Source: Flavobacteriales bacterium (GTDB lineage: Bacteria; Bacteroidota; Bacteroidia; Flavobacteriales_D; Sanyastnellaceae). From it: a stretch of DNA of 19,006 bases. The stretch spans positions 1 through 19,006 of the forward strand of contig JAIYCK010000303.1 of NCBI GenBank assembly GCA_027488055.1, given 5' to 3'. How positions within the stretch are numbered: position 1 is the stretch's first letter; every line of letters starts with the position of its first letter. Position numbers and translations under genes: made by a program. Below are positions 7,948 to 16,387 of the stretch, piece after piece. The notes under the pieces were generated by a model. It did no database searches. It saw only the letters and a program-made list of their open reading frames with translations, and had not been told where the DNA came from.

Positions 7948-9176
7948 TAGCGTGTTTTGAGGGTGATGATCGTGAGTACAGCCAACATGATTCCAATGAT
8001 CCAGAATCGCGAAACAATTTTGCTTTCGTGGTAGCCTTTCTTTTGATAGTGATGATGAAGCGGCGACATCAAAAAGATGCGTCGACCTTCACCATATCTT
8101 TTCTTGGTGTATTTGAAATAAGATACCTGAAGCATGACAGACACATTTTCGATCAGAAAAATGCCACATAACACAGGAATCAAAAGTTCTTTTCGAATAG
8201 CTATCGCAAACGTTGCGATGATGCCACCCAAGGCCAAGCTGCCAGTATCACCCATAAATACCTGAGCCGGGTAGGTGTTGTACCAAAGGAAACCGATGCA
8301 GGCACCCACAAATGCGCTGATGAAAACAACAAGTTCTCCAGTGTGAGGGATGTACATGATATTGAGGTAATCGGCAAAAATGTAGTTGCCACTCAGATAA
8401 GCGAGCAGGGCCAAGGTTACACCAATGATAGCGCTCGTGCCAGCTGCAAGACCATCGATGCCATCGGTGATGTTGGCTCCATTGCTCACCGCAGTCACAA
8501 TCACCACGACCACGATGGCAAATACCACAAACAAACCTGTTTTGGTTTGCCATGAGGTGGGCAATAGCCAAGCATAATTGAACTCGTTGTCCTTCACAAA
8601 TGGGATGGTTGTTTTCAACGATTTTTCAGACTGCCAAATCGCCGGATCATCCAAATCACTTGCTACATTAAAGGTGGCGGGTACGTCCGATATTTTAGTC
8701 TTCATGTAGACATTTGGATTGAAATACAACATGCTTGCGACGATCAATCCAACACCGATTTGTCCAATGATTTTTGAGGTGCCAGCCAACCCCTTTTTGT
8801 CCTTTTTGAATACCTTGATATAGTCGTCCATGAAACCAACGATGCCCAACCATATCGTAGCGATGATCATCGTAAGGATATATACATTGGTGATGCGAGC
8901 GAACAACAAGGTCGGAATCAGAATCGCAGCAAGCATGATCAATCCTCCCATGGTTGGTGTGCCCTCTTTTTCTTTCTGACCGGCCAATCCCAAATCGCGC
9001 ACTGATTCGCCAACTTGCTTTTTGCGCAGCCATTGGATGAGGTTTTTGCCAAAGACCATCGAAATAGTAAGCGACAAAATGATACTCAATGCCGCTCGGA
9101 ATGAAATGTATTGGAACAATCCTGCTCCTGGCAGATTGAACTCAGTGTCGAGATAGTTGAATAAATAGTACAGCAT
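7947..9176 (-). CDS. mraY: Phospho-N-acetylmuramoyl-pentapeptide-transferase
   Basis: MraY transfers phospho-MurNAc-pentapeptide to undecaprenyl phosphate, making lipid I in the inner membrane. The 409-residue protein has about ten membrane helices. Catalytic landmarks are FMDDYIK (Asp117-Asp118), ANITDGIDGLA (from about 234), GDTGSLALGG (309-318) and SPLHHHYQKKG (371-381). It is about 50 residues longer than E. coli MraY. The extra length lies mainly at about 152-205, a hydrophilic stretch between two membrane helices that includes VYMKTKISDVP and is predicted to face the periplasm; such an insert is common in Bacteroidota. The start ATG 9176 overlaps the murE stop by one base (TAATG). Confidence 0.97.
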   Translation of the reverse strand: MLYYLFNYLDTEFNLPGAGLFQYISFRAALSIILSLTISMVFGKNLIQWLRKKQVGESVRDLGLAGQKEKEGTPTMGGLIMLAAILIPTLLFARITNVYILTMIIATIWLGIVGFMDDYIKVFKKDKKGLAGTSKIIGQIGVGLIVASMLYFNPNVYMKTKISDVPATFNVASDLDDPAIWQSEKSLKTTIPFVKDNEFNYAWLLPTSWQTKTGLFVVFAIVVVVIVTAVSNGANITDGIDGLAAGTSAIIGVTLALLAYLSGNYIFADYLNIMYIPHTGELVVFISAFVGACIGFLWYNTYPAQVFMGDTGSLALGGIIATFAIAIRKELLIPVLCGIFLIENVSVMLQVSYFKYTKKRYGEGRRIFLMSPLHHHYQKKGYHESKIVSRFWIIGIMLAVLTIITLKTR

Positions 9177-10639
9177 TATTTGTTCAGATTTAGGAGGGTC
9201 TCTTGGAGTGTACTGAAGTCATCAAAGTCATATTTGATGCCTGCTATTTCTTGATATTTTTCATGACCTTTACCCGCCACCAGAACGATATCGCCTGCTT
9301 GGGCCAGGGCACAGGCCATTTTGATAGCTTCTTTTCGATCAGATAGCGATAAGCTTTGCGCTTTCTGTGCGTCGCTGAGGCCTGCGAGCATCTGCGTCAA
9401 AATTTCCTCTGGTTGTTCGCTGCGCGGATTGTCACTGGTGAAAATGACACGATCGCTTTTTTCAAATGCGATGCGAGCCATCTCCGGGCGTTTGGTCTTG
9501 TCGCGGTCTCCGCCACAACCCACTAAGGTGATAATCTTTTGGTCGCCCTTCCGTATGTCGCGCAGGGTGTGGAGCACGTTTTCCAATGCGTCGGGTGTAT
9601 GTGCATAATCCACAATACCGATGATACCCGTTTGAGAACGCAGGTACTCGAATCGACCTGCAGGTGCTTCTAAACTTGAAAGCGTAGTAAGTAATTGGTC
9701 TTTGTCAATTCCTAATTCTACTCCAGTGGCATACACCAAGAGCAAGTTGTAGGCATTGAAACTTCCGATCAAACGGGTGTAAATTTCTTTACCATCGAGT
9801 TGCATGTGCAAGCCATCAAATGAATTTTCAAGAACACGTGCTTTGTAATCAGCCATGGTTTTTAATCCATAACTGCGGTGACGAGACTTGCAGTGATCCA
9901 GCATGATTTCTCCGTATTTGCTATCGTGATTGGTAATTGCAAATGCGGATGCAGGCAGTTGATCAAATAGCTTTTTCTTCGCCTTGATGTATTCGTTGAA
10001 AGTGCCATGATAGTCAAGATGATCGTGAGTGATGTTGGTGAAAAGACCACCAACAAGGCGGATCCCTGTCAATCGATTTTGATGCAATGCATGTGAAGAG
10101 GCTTCCATGAAGCAATAAGTGCAGCCGGCATCCACCATTTTACAAAGCAGTTCATTCAATGCAATAGCATTTGGCGTTGTATGGGTGCTTTCCAACGCGG
10201 TGTCATTGATCTTATTGACCACTGTGCTCAGGAGTCCAGTCTTAAGACCCATGCTCCGGAATAATCGGTACAATAACGTCGCTGTGGTAGTTTTACCATT
10301 GGTGCCAGTAACCGCCACAATCTTGATTTTTTCAGAAGGGTGATCGTAAAAATTACATGACAGATATCCCAATGCCTCTGAGGAATCATTCACTTGCACA
10401 TATGTGACACCAGGATGCAGTTCTTCAGGCATGCGCTCACAAACAATAGCAATGGCTCCCTGTTTGATGCATTGTGGTATGTATTGATGTCCATCGACGG
10501 TAGTGCCAGGGATGGCTACAAACAGGCTCATTGGACGTATCGAACGGGAATCAATGCTGATATGCTCCACGGCCACATTGGTGCCGCCGATGACCTGCAC
10601 TATGCGCGTTTTGTATAATATTTCACTCAGTAGTTTCAC
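9176..10639 (-). CDS. murE: UDP-N-acetylmuramoyl-L-alanyl-D-glutamate--2,6-diaminopimelate ligase
   Basis: MurE adds the third residue to the peptidoglycan stem peptide. The protein has 487 residues. The N-terminal uridine-binding domain shows ISIDSRSIRPMSLFVAIPG, the ATP loop is GTNGKTTT (112-119), and the MurE signature DNPR is at 403-406. DNPR is the known selectivity motif for meso-diaminopimelate, which predicts a DAP-type wall rather than a lysine-type wall. The open frame continues upstream inside ftsI, but MurE similarity begins at GTG 10639. That GTG overlaps the ftsI stop as GTGA, which supports it as the start and suggests translational coupling. Confidence 0.96.
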   Translation of the reverse strand: MKLLSEILYKTRIVQVIGGTNVAVEHISIDSRSIRPMSLFVAIPGTTVDGHQYIPQCIKQGAIAIVCERMPEELHPGVTYVQVNDSSEALGYLSCNFYDHPSEKIKIVAVTGTNGKTTTATLLYRLFRSMGLKTGLLSTVVNKINDTALESTHTTPNAIALNELLCKMVDAGCTYCFMEASSHALHQNRLTGIRLVGGLFTNITHDHLDYHGTFNEYIKAKKKLFDQLPASAFAITNHDSKYGEIMLDHCKSRHRSYGLKTMADYKARVLENSFDGLHMQLDGKEIYTRLIGSFNAYNLLLVYATGVELGIDKDQLLTTLSSLEAPAGRFEYLRSQTGIIGIVDYAHTPDALENVLHTLRDIRKGDQKIITLVGCGGDRDKTKRPEMARIAFEKSDRVIFTSDNPRSEQPEEILTQMLAGLSDAQKAQSLSLSDRKEAIKMACALAQAGDIVLVAGKGHEKYQEIAGIKYDFDDFSTLQETLLNLNK

Positions 10640-12837
10640 TCTAATTCGATGTGTATGTTGGGATTGGATTTGATATTGGATCCGGGCGGTACATTTTGAC
10701 GCTTGACGGTACCGCGGCCGCTTACACGTACATGCATGCCTTGCTTCTCCAAGAGGTACAAAGCGTCTTGTAGTCCCATGCCAACCACATTGGGTACGAT
10801 CCCGGCTCGTACAGCACGCTCCGTGATGGCTACATAGGTTCCCTGTGAATTGGTATTGACCCAAGGACTTTGAGCACTTGTTTGTTCAGGAACTTTAAGG
10901 CCACGCAACACGGTTTTAAGGTGTTCATAGGATCCATCTTTTGAAACTGGTATTTGGAGCTGAACCTGAAGAGTGGTGTCAACGACAAAATCACTCTGAT
11001 GATACTCCATTTGCGTGCTGTAAATTTTCACAGCTAATTCAGAGAAAACCGGCGCAGCAATGGTGCCACCATAGTAGTTGCCTCCCTTGGGATCGTTGAT
11101 TACCACGATACATGAATATTGCGGATCGTGTGCTGGGAAATAGCCTACAAAGCTTGCACGGTGACGGTTATAGTCATACTGTCCGTTCTCGTGGATCTTC
11201 GCAGTGCCTGTTTTACCAGCAACTTTGTACGCACAATTTTTGAATGCGCCTTCGGCGGTGCCGCCTTTGTCAGTTACCCCTTCCATCATTTTACGACAGG
11301 CGGCAATGGTTTCTTTTTTGCAAAATTTTTCGTGTAATACTTCCGGTTCATAGGTTTCTATGACGCGGCCATTCCGTTTGATTTTTTCTACAAACAAGGG
11401 CTTCATGTAGCGGCCATTATTGGCAACAGCATTATAGAAAGCAAGAATTTGCAGGGGCGTCAATTTGGTTTCATACCCAATGGACATTTGTGTTAAACTG
11501 AGTCCAGACCATCCTTTGTCTTTGGTGTTGCTATAGATGGAAGGAGAAGCCTCTCCATGCAATTGCAAATCGAGCTTTGATCCCAAGCCAAAGGAATGAA
11601 GCTTGTCTAAGAATTTTTGAGGTTGCTTATCGTAGCACTGTTTGATCAATTTGGCTGTGCCGATATTGGAAGATTTTTCAAATACTTCTTCCACTGAAAT
11701 AGTGCCATTGCCTCCCTCGTCGTCATTGCTATCGGTCAGGGTCATATCGTAGATCTGCCAACGGCCATTGCCTGTGGCTACGCTGTCCTCCAGTTGGACT
11801 AACCCGTCGTCGATGCAGGCCATCAGACTTGCCAACTTCATTGTACTTCCGGGCTCTTGGCTCTCTTGCACGGCATAATTGTAGCGCTCCAAATAAGTGC
11901 CTGTCTCGGGGTCCTTGCCCAGGTTGGCAATTGCACGGACATAGCCCGTTTTAACCTCCATCAAAATGGCACAACCCCAACTTGCATTATGCAACTCCAG
12001 CTGTCTTTTTAAGGCCGCATTGGCTACATCTTGTAAATGGATATCGATACTCGCGATCACATCAGCTCCGGGTTGTGGTTCTTCGATGTAATCGTCCGTC
12101 ATCGGACGCCAATACCCCCCAGCAATTTTTTCTTGCAATTGCTTACCTTTTTTGCCCGCCAGCAAACTGTCGAATGCGAGCTCAATCCCAAATTTATTGT
12201 CTGCTTGATCCTTCCCAATGGTGCGTGCAGCAAGCATTTCAAAGGGTTTTTCACGGCGACTTCCTTCGATAAAAACAAAGCCGCTTTTGAAGGCGCCTTT
12301 TTTGATGAATGGCAGCTGCTTGATACGCTGCAATTGGTTGTAATCTACTTTCGTCTTGATGAGCTGATAGCGATTGCCTTCGGTGCGCGCTTGCTTAAAA
12401 AGTGCTTTGTACTCAGGTGCTCCACGATCGCCGAAAATGCGTGCAAAACCCATGCACACGCTGTCTATTTTAGCGCGATATTCTGTTACGTCATAGCCCG
12501 CCTTGGCGTCCCAGCGTATCTCATATTCGGGCACGCTGGTAGCTAATAAACTACCATCGGTGCTATAAATCTGACCGCGAATAGGTGTGATTTCATTGGC
12601 CTTGTAGGTGTAATTCAACCCAAGGTTTTTTGCCCGCTCACTTGGCCAGATCTGCAAATAGAAAATCTTAAATACGATGGCGATTGCAATCAGACAAATC
12701 AGACTAAACAACATCCAAGTCCTCGACATCATGCGTGCCGGCAACGAAGCATTGCTAGCCACATGCTGAACTTCAGGCTCAGCATGCGACTCAACAATGG
12801 GTTGGTTGATATGGTTGTTTATTGGGTTCAAATTCAA
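10636..12837 (-). CDS. ftsI: Septal peptidoglycan transpeptidase (class B PBP) with PASTA domain
   Basis: FtsI (PBP3) cross-links septal peptidoglycan. Read from TTG 12837 the protein has 733 residues: a roughly 40-residue cytoplasmic tail, one membrane helix (about 42-62, MLFSLICLIAIAIVFKIFYL), a PBP dimerisation domain starting ITPIRGQIYS, and a transpeptidase domain with Ser331-TMK334, Ser389-Ser-Asn391 and Lys542-Thr-Gly544. A single PASTA repeat forms the C-terminus (about 682-733, starting PNVVGMGLQDA). No ATG precedes the membrane helix except the pair ATG-ATG at 12732 and 12729. TTG 12837 was chosen because it overlaps the ftsL stop (TTGA), as in the other junctions of this operon. 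The ATG alternative would remove 35 residues without loss of a domain. Confidence 0.95.
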   Translation of the reverse strand: MNLNPINNHINQPIVESHAEPEVQHVASNASLPARMMSRTWMLFSLICLIAIAIVFKIFYLQIWPSERAKNLGLNYTYKANEITPIRGQIYSTDGSLLATSVPEYEIRWDAKAGYDVTEYRAKIDSVCMGFARIFGDRGAPEYKALFKQARTEGNRYQLIKTKVDYNQLQRIKQLPFIKKGAFKSGFVFIEGSRREKPFEMLAARTIGKDQADNKFGIELAFDSLLAGKKGKQLQEKIAGGYWRPMTDDYIEEPQPGADVIASIDIHLQDVANAALKRQLELHNASWGCAILMEVKTGYVRAIANLGKDPETGTYLERYNYAVQESQEPGSTMKLASLMACIDDGLVQLEDSVATGNGRWQIYDMTLTDSNDDEGGNGTISVEEVFEKSSNIGTAKLIKQCYDKQPQKFLDKLHSFGLGSKLDLQLHGEASPSIYSNTKDKGWSGLSLTQMSIGYETKLTPLQILAFYNAVANNGRYMKPLFVEKIKRNGRVIETYEPEVLHEKFCKKETIAACRKMMEGVTDKGGTAEGAFKNCAYKVAGKTGTAKIHENGQYDYNRHRASFVGYFPAHDPQYSCIVVINDPKGGNYYGGTIAAPVFSELAVKIYSTQMEYHQSDFVVDTTLQVQLQIPVSKDGSYEHLKTVLRGLKVPEQTSAQSPWVNTNSQGTYVAITERAVRAGIVPNVVGMGLQDALYLLEKQGMHVRVSGRGTVKRQNVPPGSNIKSNPNIHIELE

Positions 12838-13226
12838 CGATCTTTTTCAAAAAATCCTTTTTCTACATCTATGATTTGGGGAGGATTGCGCAATTCTTTG
12901 AGTCCCATGGCTTCGATTTCTTGAGCGACGTGACTTTGCTGTTTGGTGAGCTCCAATTCACTCAGGGTGGTGTTGTAACTGGAGCGTAATTCATTCAGCT
13001 CATGCTGGAGCCGAATCTCTTCGCGCTTGGTGCGCTCAAAAGAATACATCAATCCGATATTGAGTACAAACAGAAATACGATAAATGCGATAAATGGAAT
13101 GTGCTTCACTAGACCCTCATTGGCCAGAAAATCGCCACTCAAAACCTTCGTAAACCAATTTTTTTTCTTGGTTTTTGATGGTTTGGGCGCAGCATGAGGC
13201 GAAGCCGTAGCTTTGTCTGTACTCAT
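12834..13226 (-). CDS. ftsL: FtsL-like cell division protein
   Basis: This 130-residue bitopic membrane protein has a basic cytoplasmic tail rich in Lys, Pro and Ala (residues 1-30), one membrane helix (about 43-61, IPFIAFIVFLFVLNIGLMY), and a charged heptad-like coiled coil (about 65-108) including RLQHELNELRSSY. FtsL bridges FtsQ and FtsI/FtsW in the divisome. Primary sequence similarity in this family is low, so the call rests on topology, size and the position between rsmH and ftsI. The ATG 13226 start is 74 bp after the rsmH stop, the only sizeable gap within this arm. The stop overlaps the ftsI TTG. Confidence 0.85.
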   Translation of the reverse strand: MSTDKATASPHAAPKPSKTKKKNWFTKVLSGDFLANEGLVKHIPFIAFIVFLFVLNIGLMYSFERTKREEIRLQHELNELRSSYNTTLSELELTKQQSHVAQEIEAMGLKELRNPPQIIDVEKGFFEKDR

Positions 13227-13300
13227 TTTGGTTGTTTAGGTAGTTTAACTTATATCCGTCTCATCCCATTGATCCTCTCGGGCAATGAGGTATTTATTAT

Positions 13301-14206
13301 TCACACTTTCTCTCCCTTTGTCGCAGTGCGCATTTTGGCGCTGCGTGCACGAGGGTTGCGCTCGATTTCTTCTTCTGTTGGAACGATAGGCTTGGTGTGA
13401 GCTGGTTCCAATGGCCGGCTCAAATGGCCGAAGAAATCCTTTGTTGGTACCCCTTCAAAATTGCCAGTACGGAAAAAATCCTTTACCAAACGATCTTCTA
13501 AGGAGTGATAACTAATCATCACAATTCGACCCGCTGGCTTAAGCAATTGTGCCGCTTGTTGAAGCATATCCTTGAGCACCGATAATTCCTCATTCACTTC
13601 AATGCGAAGTGCCTGAAACAACTGTGCATGAAACTTATGCTCGGCTCCTCGCGGCGCAAAGGCTTGCACGGCACGCATCAACTCTCCGCTGGTTTGTAAG
13701 GGGCGAATCTTGACCAGCGCCTTGGCTACTGGCCAGGCATTGCGCAGTTCACCATATTGACGCAATACTTCTGTCAGTTCCTCCACGCTGTAGGTGTTGA
13801 TTACATCTGCCGCAGTCAATGCGCGATTCTGATCCATGCGCATATCCAATGGTGCGTCATAGCGGATCGAAAAGCCTCTGCTGGTGCTGTCAAATTGATG
13901 ACTGCTCACGCCCAAATCACCAAGCAAACCATCGATCGCACGCACACGATTCATGCGCAGCCAGTTTGCCAAATACCCGAAATTTTGATCGATCAAAGTG
14001 AAACGATCATCGTCGGGGGTGTTTTTCCATGCATCGGGATCTTGATCAAATCCATACAGCTTACCTGTGGGTCCCAATTGTTTCAAAATCGCTCGTGAAT
14101 GTCCACCACCGCCAAAAGTCACATCCACGTAAACCCCGTCGGGCTTGATTTGCAGCGCTTCTATCGTCTCACTTAGCAATACCGGTTGGTGGTAATCGGT
14201 ATTCAT
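13301..14206 (-). CDS. rsmH: 16S rRNA (cytosine(1402)-N4)-methyltransferase
   Basis: RsmH (formerly MraW) methylates N4 of C1402 in the ribosomal P site. The 301-residue protein is of normal length. Visible family segments are HQPVLLSETIEAL at the N-terminus, the SAM-binding DVTFGGGGHS (28-37), GLLGDLGVSSHQFD, RGFSIRYDAPLDMRMD, ISYHSLEDRLVKDFF, and the C-terminal NPRARSAKMRTATK. The ATG overlaps the mraZ stop as ATGA, the classical arrangement for this pair. Confidence 0.98.
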   Translation of the reverse strand: MNTDYHQPVLLSETIEALQIKPDGVYVDVTFGGGGHSRAILKQLGPTGKLYGFDQDPDAWKNTPDDDRFTLIDQNFGYLANWLRMNRVRAIDGLLGDLGVSSHQFDSTSRGFSIRYDAPLDMRMDQNRALTAADVINTYSVEELTEVLRQYGELRNAWPVAKALVKIRPLQTSGELMRAVQAFAPRGAEHKFHAQLFQALRIEVNEELSVLKDMLQQAAQLLKPAGRIVMISYHSLEDRLVKDFFRTGNFEGVPTKDFFGHLSRPLEPAHTKPIVPTEEEIERNPRARSAKMRTATKGEKV

Positions 14207-14682
14207 GCTTTGTGGTCTTTGTCATTTAAGTAAGTCTCAATTTCATCCGCCAAGGCATCAAAATCTTCTAGGTTTTCTACCTCATGCTGGTGTTTGTCAC
14301 GACTCCACAATTCCAGTTTTTCAAAGAGACCCATCAACATCACTTCGTTGTCCTGATCGATGTCCAATCCAATATGCTCAAGCATATGATTGGGCAAATT
14401 CATTCTACCTGAAGTGTCCAATTCGATTGGAGCAGCGCCACGCAAAAACTTCCTGATATACTCACTGTGTTTGCGGCTATGGCGATTGAGTTTGGCAAAA
14501 TCACCTTTGATGCGATCCCATTCAGGCTTCGGATAAATGACCAAACAAGGTTGATGCAAGTCCTTGCGTATCCACAGGCCTTCATGCAATACCGGCTCGA
14601 GCTGCTTGCGCAACTTCGAAGGGAGCTGTAGGCGCCCTTTATTGTCCAGTTTGCAGGGGTAATCCCCAAGTAAATCGAGCAT
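14203..14682 (-). CDS. mraZ: Transcriptional regulator MraZ
   Basis: MraZ is a DNA-binding protein with two SpoVT-AbrB-like (swapped-hairpin) domains; in several bacteria it controls the dcw operon from TGGGN-type repeats at its own promoter. The 159-residue protein shows both domain signatures: LDNKGRLQLPSKLR (about 12-25) and LDTSGRMNLPNHM (about 88-100). The C-terminal acidic tail, rich in Glu and Asp, is slightly longer than in E. coli MraZ (152 residues). ATG 14682 is the first gene start of the leftward arm. Candidate MraZ boxes lie 47-61 bp upstream, and a second set faces the divergent murC gene. Confidence 0.97.
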   Translation of the reverse strand: MLDLLGDYPCKLDNKGRLQLPSKLRKQLEPVLHEGLWIRKDLHQPCLVIYPKPEWDRIKGDFAKLNRHSRKHSEYIRKFLRGAAPIELDTSGRMNLPNHMLEHIGLDIDQDNEVMLMGLFEKLELWSRDKHQHEVENLEDFDALADEIETYLNDKDHKA

Positions 14683-14728
14683 GTGGTCTGAATTTTTTTG
14701 GAATTCGAAAGCGAAAATAGGGGAGTTT

Positions 14729-14743
14729 TACCACTTTTCCCCA
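14729..14743 (-). promoter_or_regulatory. Candidate MraZ boxes upstream of mraZ (two repeats)
   Basis: On the minus strand, TGGGG (14743-14739) and TGGTA (14733-14729) are separated by exactly 5 nt, and each is preceded by AAG. The known E. coli MraZ site is a series of TGGGN repeats with 5-nt spacers, and the Mycoplasma site is AAAGTGK; both fit. The position 47-61 bp before the mraZ ATG suits autoregulation. Confidence 0.6.
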
Positions 14744-14808
14744 CTTGGGAGACAAAATATTGAAATTTGTTGATAAAATGGTGTTCATAACTGGTTTAGT
14801 GGAGCCCC

Positions 14809-14838
14809 TTTGTCTTCTCAAAGTGCTTGATAAATATG
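14809..14838 (+). promoter_or_regulatory. Candidate promoter of murC-ftsQ-ftsA
   Basis: TTTG (14809-14812), an 18-nt spacer and TAAATATG (14831-14838) match the Bacteroidota TTTG/TAnnTTTG consensus with one mismatch. Transcription would start near 14843, about 20 bp before the repeat array and about 135 nt before the murC ATG. The repeats would then lie just downstream of the start site, as an operator could. Confidence 0.35.
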
Positions 14839-14863
14839 GGAAAATGACGAATTTGCGAGATGG

Positions 14864-14898
14864 TGGGGTAAAGTGGGGTGTTTTGGTGGATTGTGGGG
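14864..14898 (+). promoter_or_regulatory. Candidate MraZ boxes upstream of murC (four repeats, 10-bp period)
   Basis: TGGGG occurs at 14864, 14874 and 14894, and TGGTG at 14884. All four are separated by exactly 5 nt, giving a strict 10-bp period, so the repeats lie on one face of the helix. The pattern equals the TGGGN-N5 architecture of E. coli MraZ sites. The array is oriented toward murC and lies 79 bp before its ATG. Confidence 0.7.
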
Positions 14899-14977
14899 AA
14901 TTGACCAAACAAGAGGGTATGGATAATTAATCCGATGGAATAGGAAGCAAGCGCGGTCAGACTCCGTTATTTGTGGC

Positions 14978-16366
14978 ATGGATCTGAAGAAAATTGAATC
15001 GGTATATTTTCTAGGTATTGGTGGAATAGGGATGAGCGCCTTGGCTCGTTTTTTTCATCGCCAAGGAAAACAGGTTATGGGATATGACAAAACGCGCACA
15101 GCTCTCACCATTGAACTAGAGTTGGAAGGTTTGGCCATACATTATGATGATCATGTGTTAGAGATTCCAGAGATCATTCGATTGGCTCAAAGGGACAAAG
15201 TCCTATTGATCTACACTCCAGCCATCCCTAAGGATAGCAATGAGCTCAATTGGTTTATTGAAGCGGGTTATCGCCTTTACAAGCGTTCGGAAGTATTAGG
15301 TCTTCTTACCGAAAATTCCAAATCCATCGCGGTGGCGGGGACGCATGGAAAAACCACGACATCTGCTATGATTGCTCATATTTTGGTGGATGCAGGATGG
15401 CATTGCAACGCCTTTTTGGGTGGCATAAGTGGAAATTACCAAACCAATATGCTCATACATCCAAATGCGGCTTGGACCGTGGTGGAAGCGGATGAATTCG
15501 ATCGTTCCTTTTTGACTTTGTCTCCTACCATCGCCATCATCACTAGCATGGATGCTGATCATTTGGATATCTATGGTAGCCATGATTTTATGAAGGAAAG
15601 CTTCAATCTATTTGCGGCACGCATTCAACAAGATGGCCAGCTTTTCTTCAAACAACATTTGCCATTACAATCCGAGATGCTGCAAGCCAATGTGAGTTAT
15701 ACCTCTTATGATTTAAATAGTAATGCAGCGATTTTTGCATCCAATATTCAGATCCAAAATGGCAAGTACCACTTCGACTGGCACAATGGAGATGAAAAGA
15801 TCGAAGACATTGAGTTGGGATTGCCCGGCCGACATAATGTTGAAAATGCGGTTGCAGCGATTGCGGCCTGCCGACAGGTCGGCGTTTCAAAGGAGTCAAT
15901 CCAACAGGCGTTGGCCTCTTTTAAAGGAGTGAAGAGAAGATTCGATTATGCCCTGCTCCGCCCTGATCTAGTGGTGATCGATGATTACGCCCATCACCCG
16001 GAGGAACTCCGAGCTGCCATCGCAAGTGCGCGTGAATTATTTCCCAACAAAAAGATAACTGGTGCATTCCAACCACACTTATTTTCCCGCACCCGCGATT
16101 TTGCAGATGCCTTCGCAGAAGCATTAGGGGCATTGGACGAGGTAATTCTGCTCCCCATTTACCCCGCGCGCGAAAAACCAATGGAAGGAATTCATTCACA
16201 AATGTTGTTGGATAAAATTTTAAATAGTTCAAAAATTATAGTGGAGAAAGATGGTTTATTAGCAGAGTTATTGTCCAAACCAAGGGAAGTGATCATGATT
16301 TTAGGTGCGGGAGACATCGACATGTGCGTGGCACCTGTCGTGGCCGCCTTCTCAAATCAAATGTGA
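14978..16366 (+). CDS. murC: UDP-N-acetylmuramate--L-alanine ligase
   Basis: MurC adds L-alanine to UDP-MurNAc, the first amino acid of the stem peptide. The 462-residue protein has the N-terminal nucleotide-fold GIGGIGMS (13-20), the Mur-ligase ATP loop GTHGKTTT (121-128) with the MurC-typical His, EADEFDRSFL, MDADHLDIY, and the C-terminal IDDYAHHPEEL and FQPHLFSRT. ATG 14978 gives the standard N-terminus. It is the first gene of the rightward arm, divergent from mraZ, and is probably controlled by the repeat array upstream. In the usual cluster it follows murG, which is missing here. Confidence 0.97.
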   Translation: MDLKKIESVYFLGIGGIGMSALARFFHRQGKQVMGYDKTRTALTIELELEGLAIHYDDHVLEIPEIIRLAQRDKVLLIYTPAIPKDSNELNWFIEAGYRLYKRSEVLGLLTENSKSIAVAGTHGKTTTSAMIAHILVDAGWHCNAFLGGISGNYQTNMLIHPNAAWTVVEADEFDRSFLTLSPTIAIITSMDADHLDIYGSHDFMKESFNLFAARIQQDGQLFFKQHLPLQSEMLQANVSYTSYDLNSNAAIFASNIQIQNGKYHFDWHNGDEKIEDIELGLPGRHNVENAVAAIAACRQVGVSKESIQQALASFKGVKRRFDYALLRPDLVVIDDYAHHPEELRAAIASARELFPNKKITGAFQPHLFSRTRDFADAFAEALGALDEVILLPIYPAREKPMEGIHSQMLLDKILNSSKIIVEKDGLLAELLSKPREVIMILGAGDIDMCVAPVVAAFSNQM

Positions 16367-16387
16367 GGGGTATCAAGAATTCCTTCT

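Noticed and set aside
10640..10864. N-terminal extension of murE upstream of GTG 10639
   Set aside because: The extra 75 codons lie inside the ftsI PASTA region in another frame and are Cys- and Arg-rich without MurE similarity.
12037..12546. 169-codon open frame antisense to ftsI
   Set aside because: It is opposite the PBP dimerisation domain, where the ftsI protein is clearly conserved; it shows no domain of its own.
14712..14760. TATTTTCG and ATATTTTG on the minus strand as mraZ -7 boxes
   Set aside because: Neither has a TTG at 17-23 nt upstream, so I could not choose an mraZ promoter with confidence.
14861..14900. Short tandem repeat or CRISPR-like array
   Set aside because: The units are only 5 bp with 5-bp spacers; the pattern suits a regulator operator, not CRISPR.
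14745..14930. 61-codon open frame on the plus strand between mraZ and murC
   Set aside because: It shows no recognisable family and covers the repeat array and the candidate murC promoter. The region is better explained as regulatory DNA.
14966..14973. TTATTTG just before the murC ATG as a -7 promoter box
   Set aside because: The TA is one base too close to TTTG, and a start here would fall at or inside the start codon; the site at 14809-14838 fits better.
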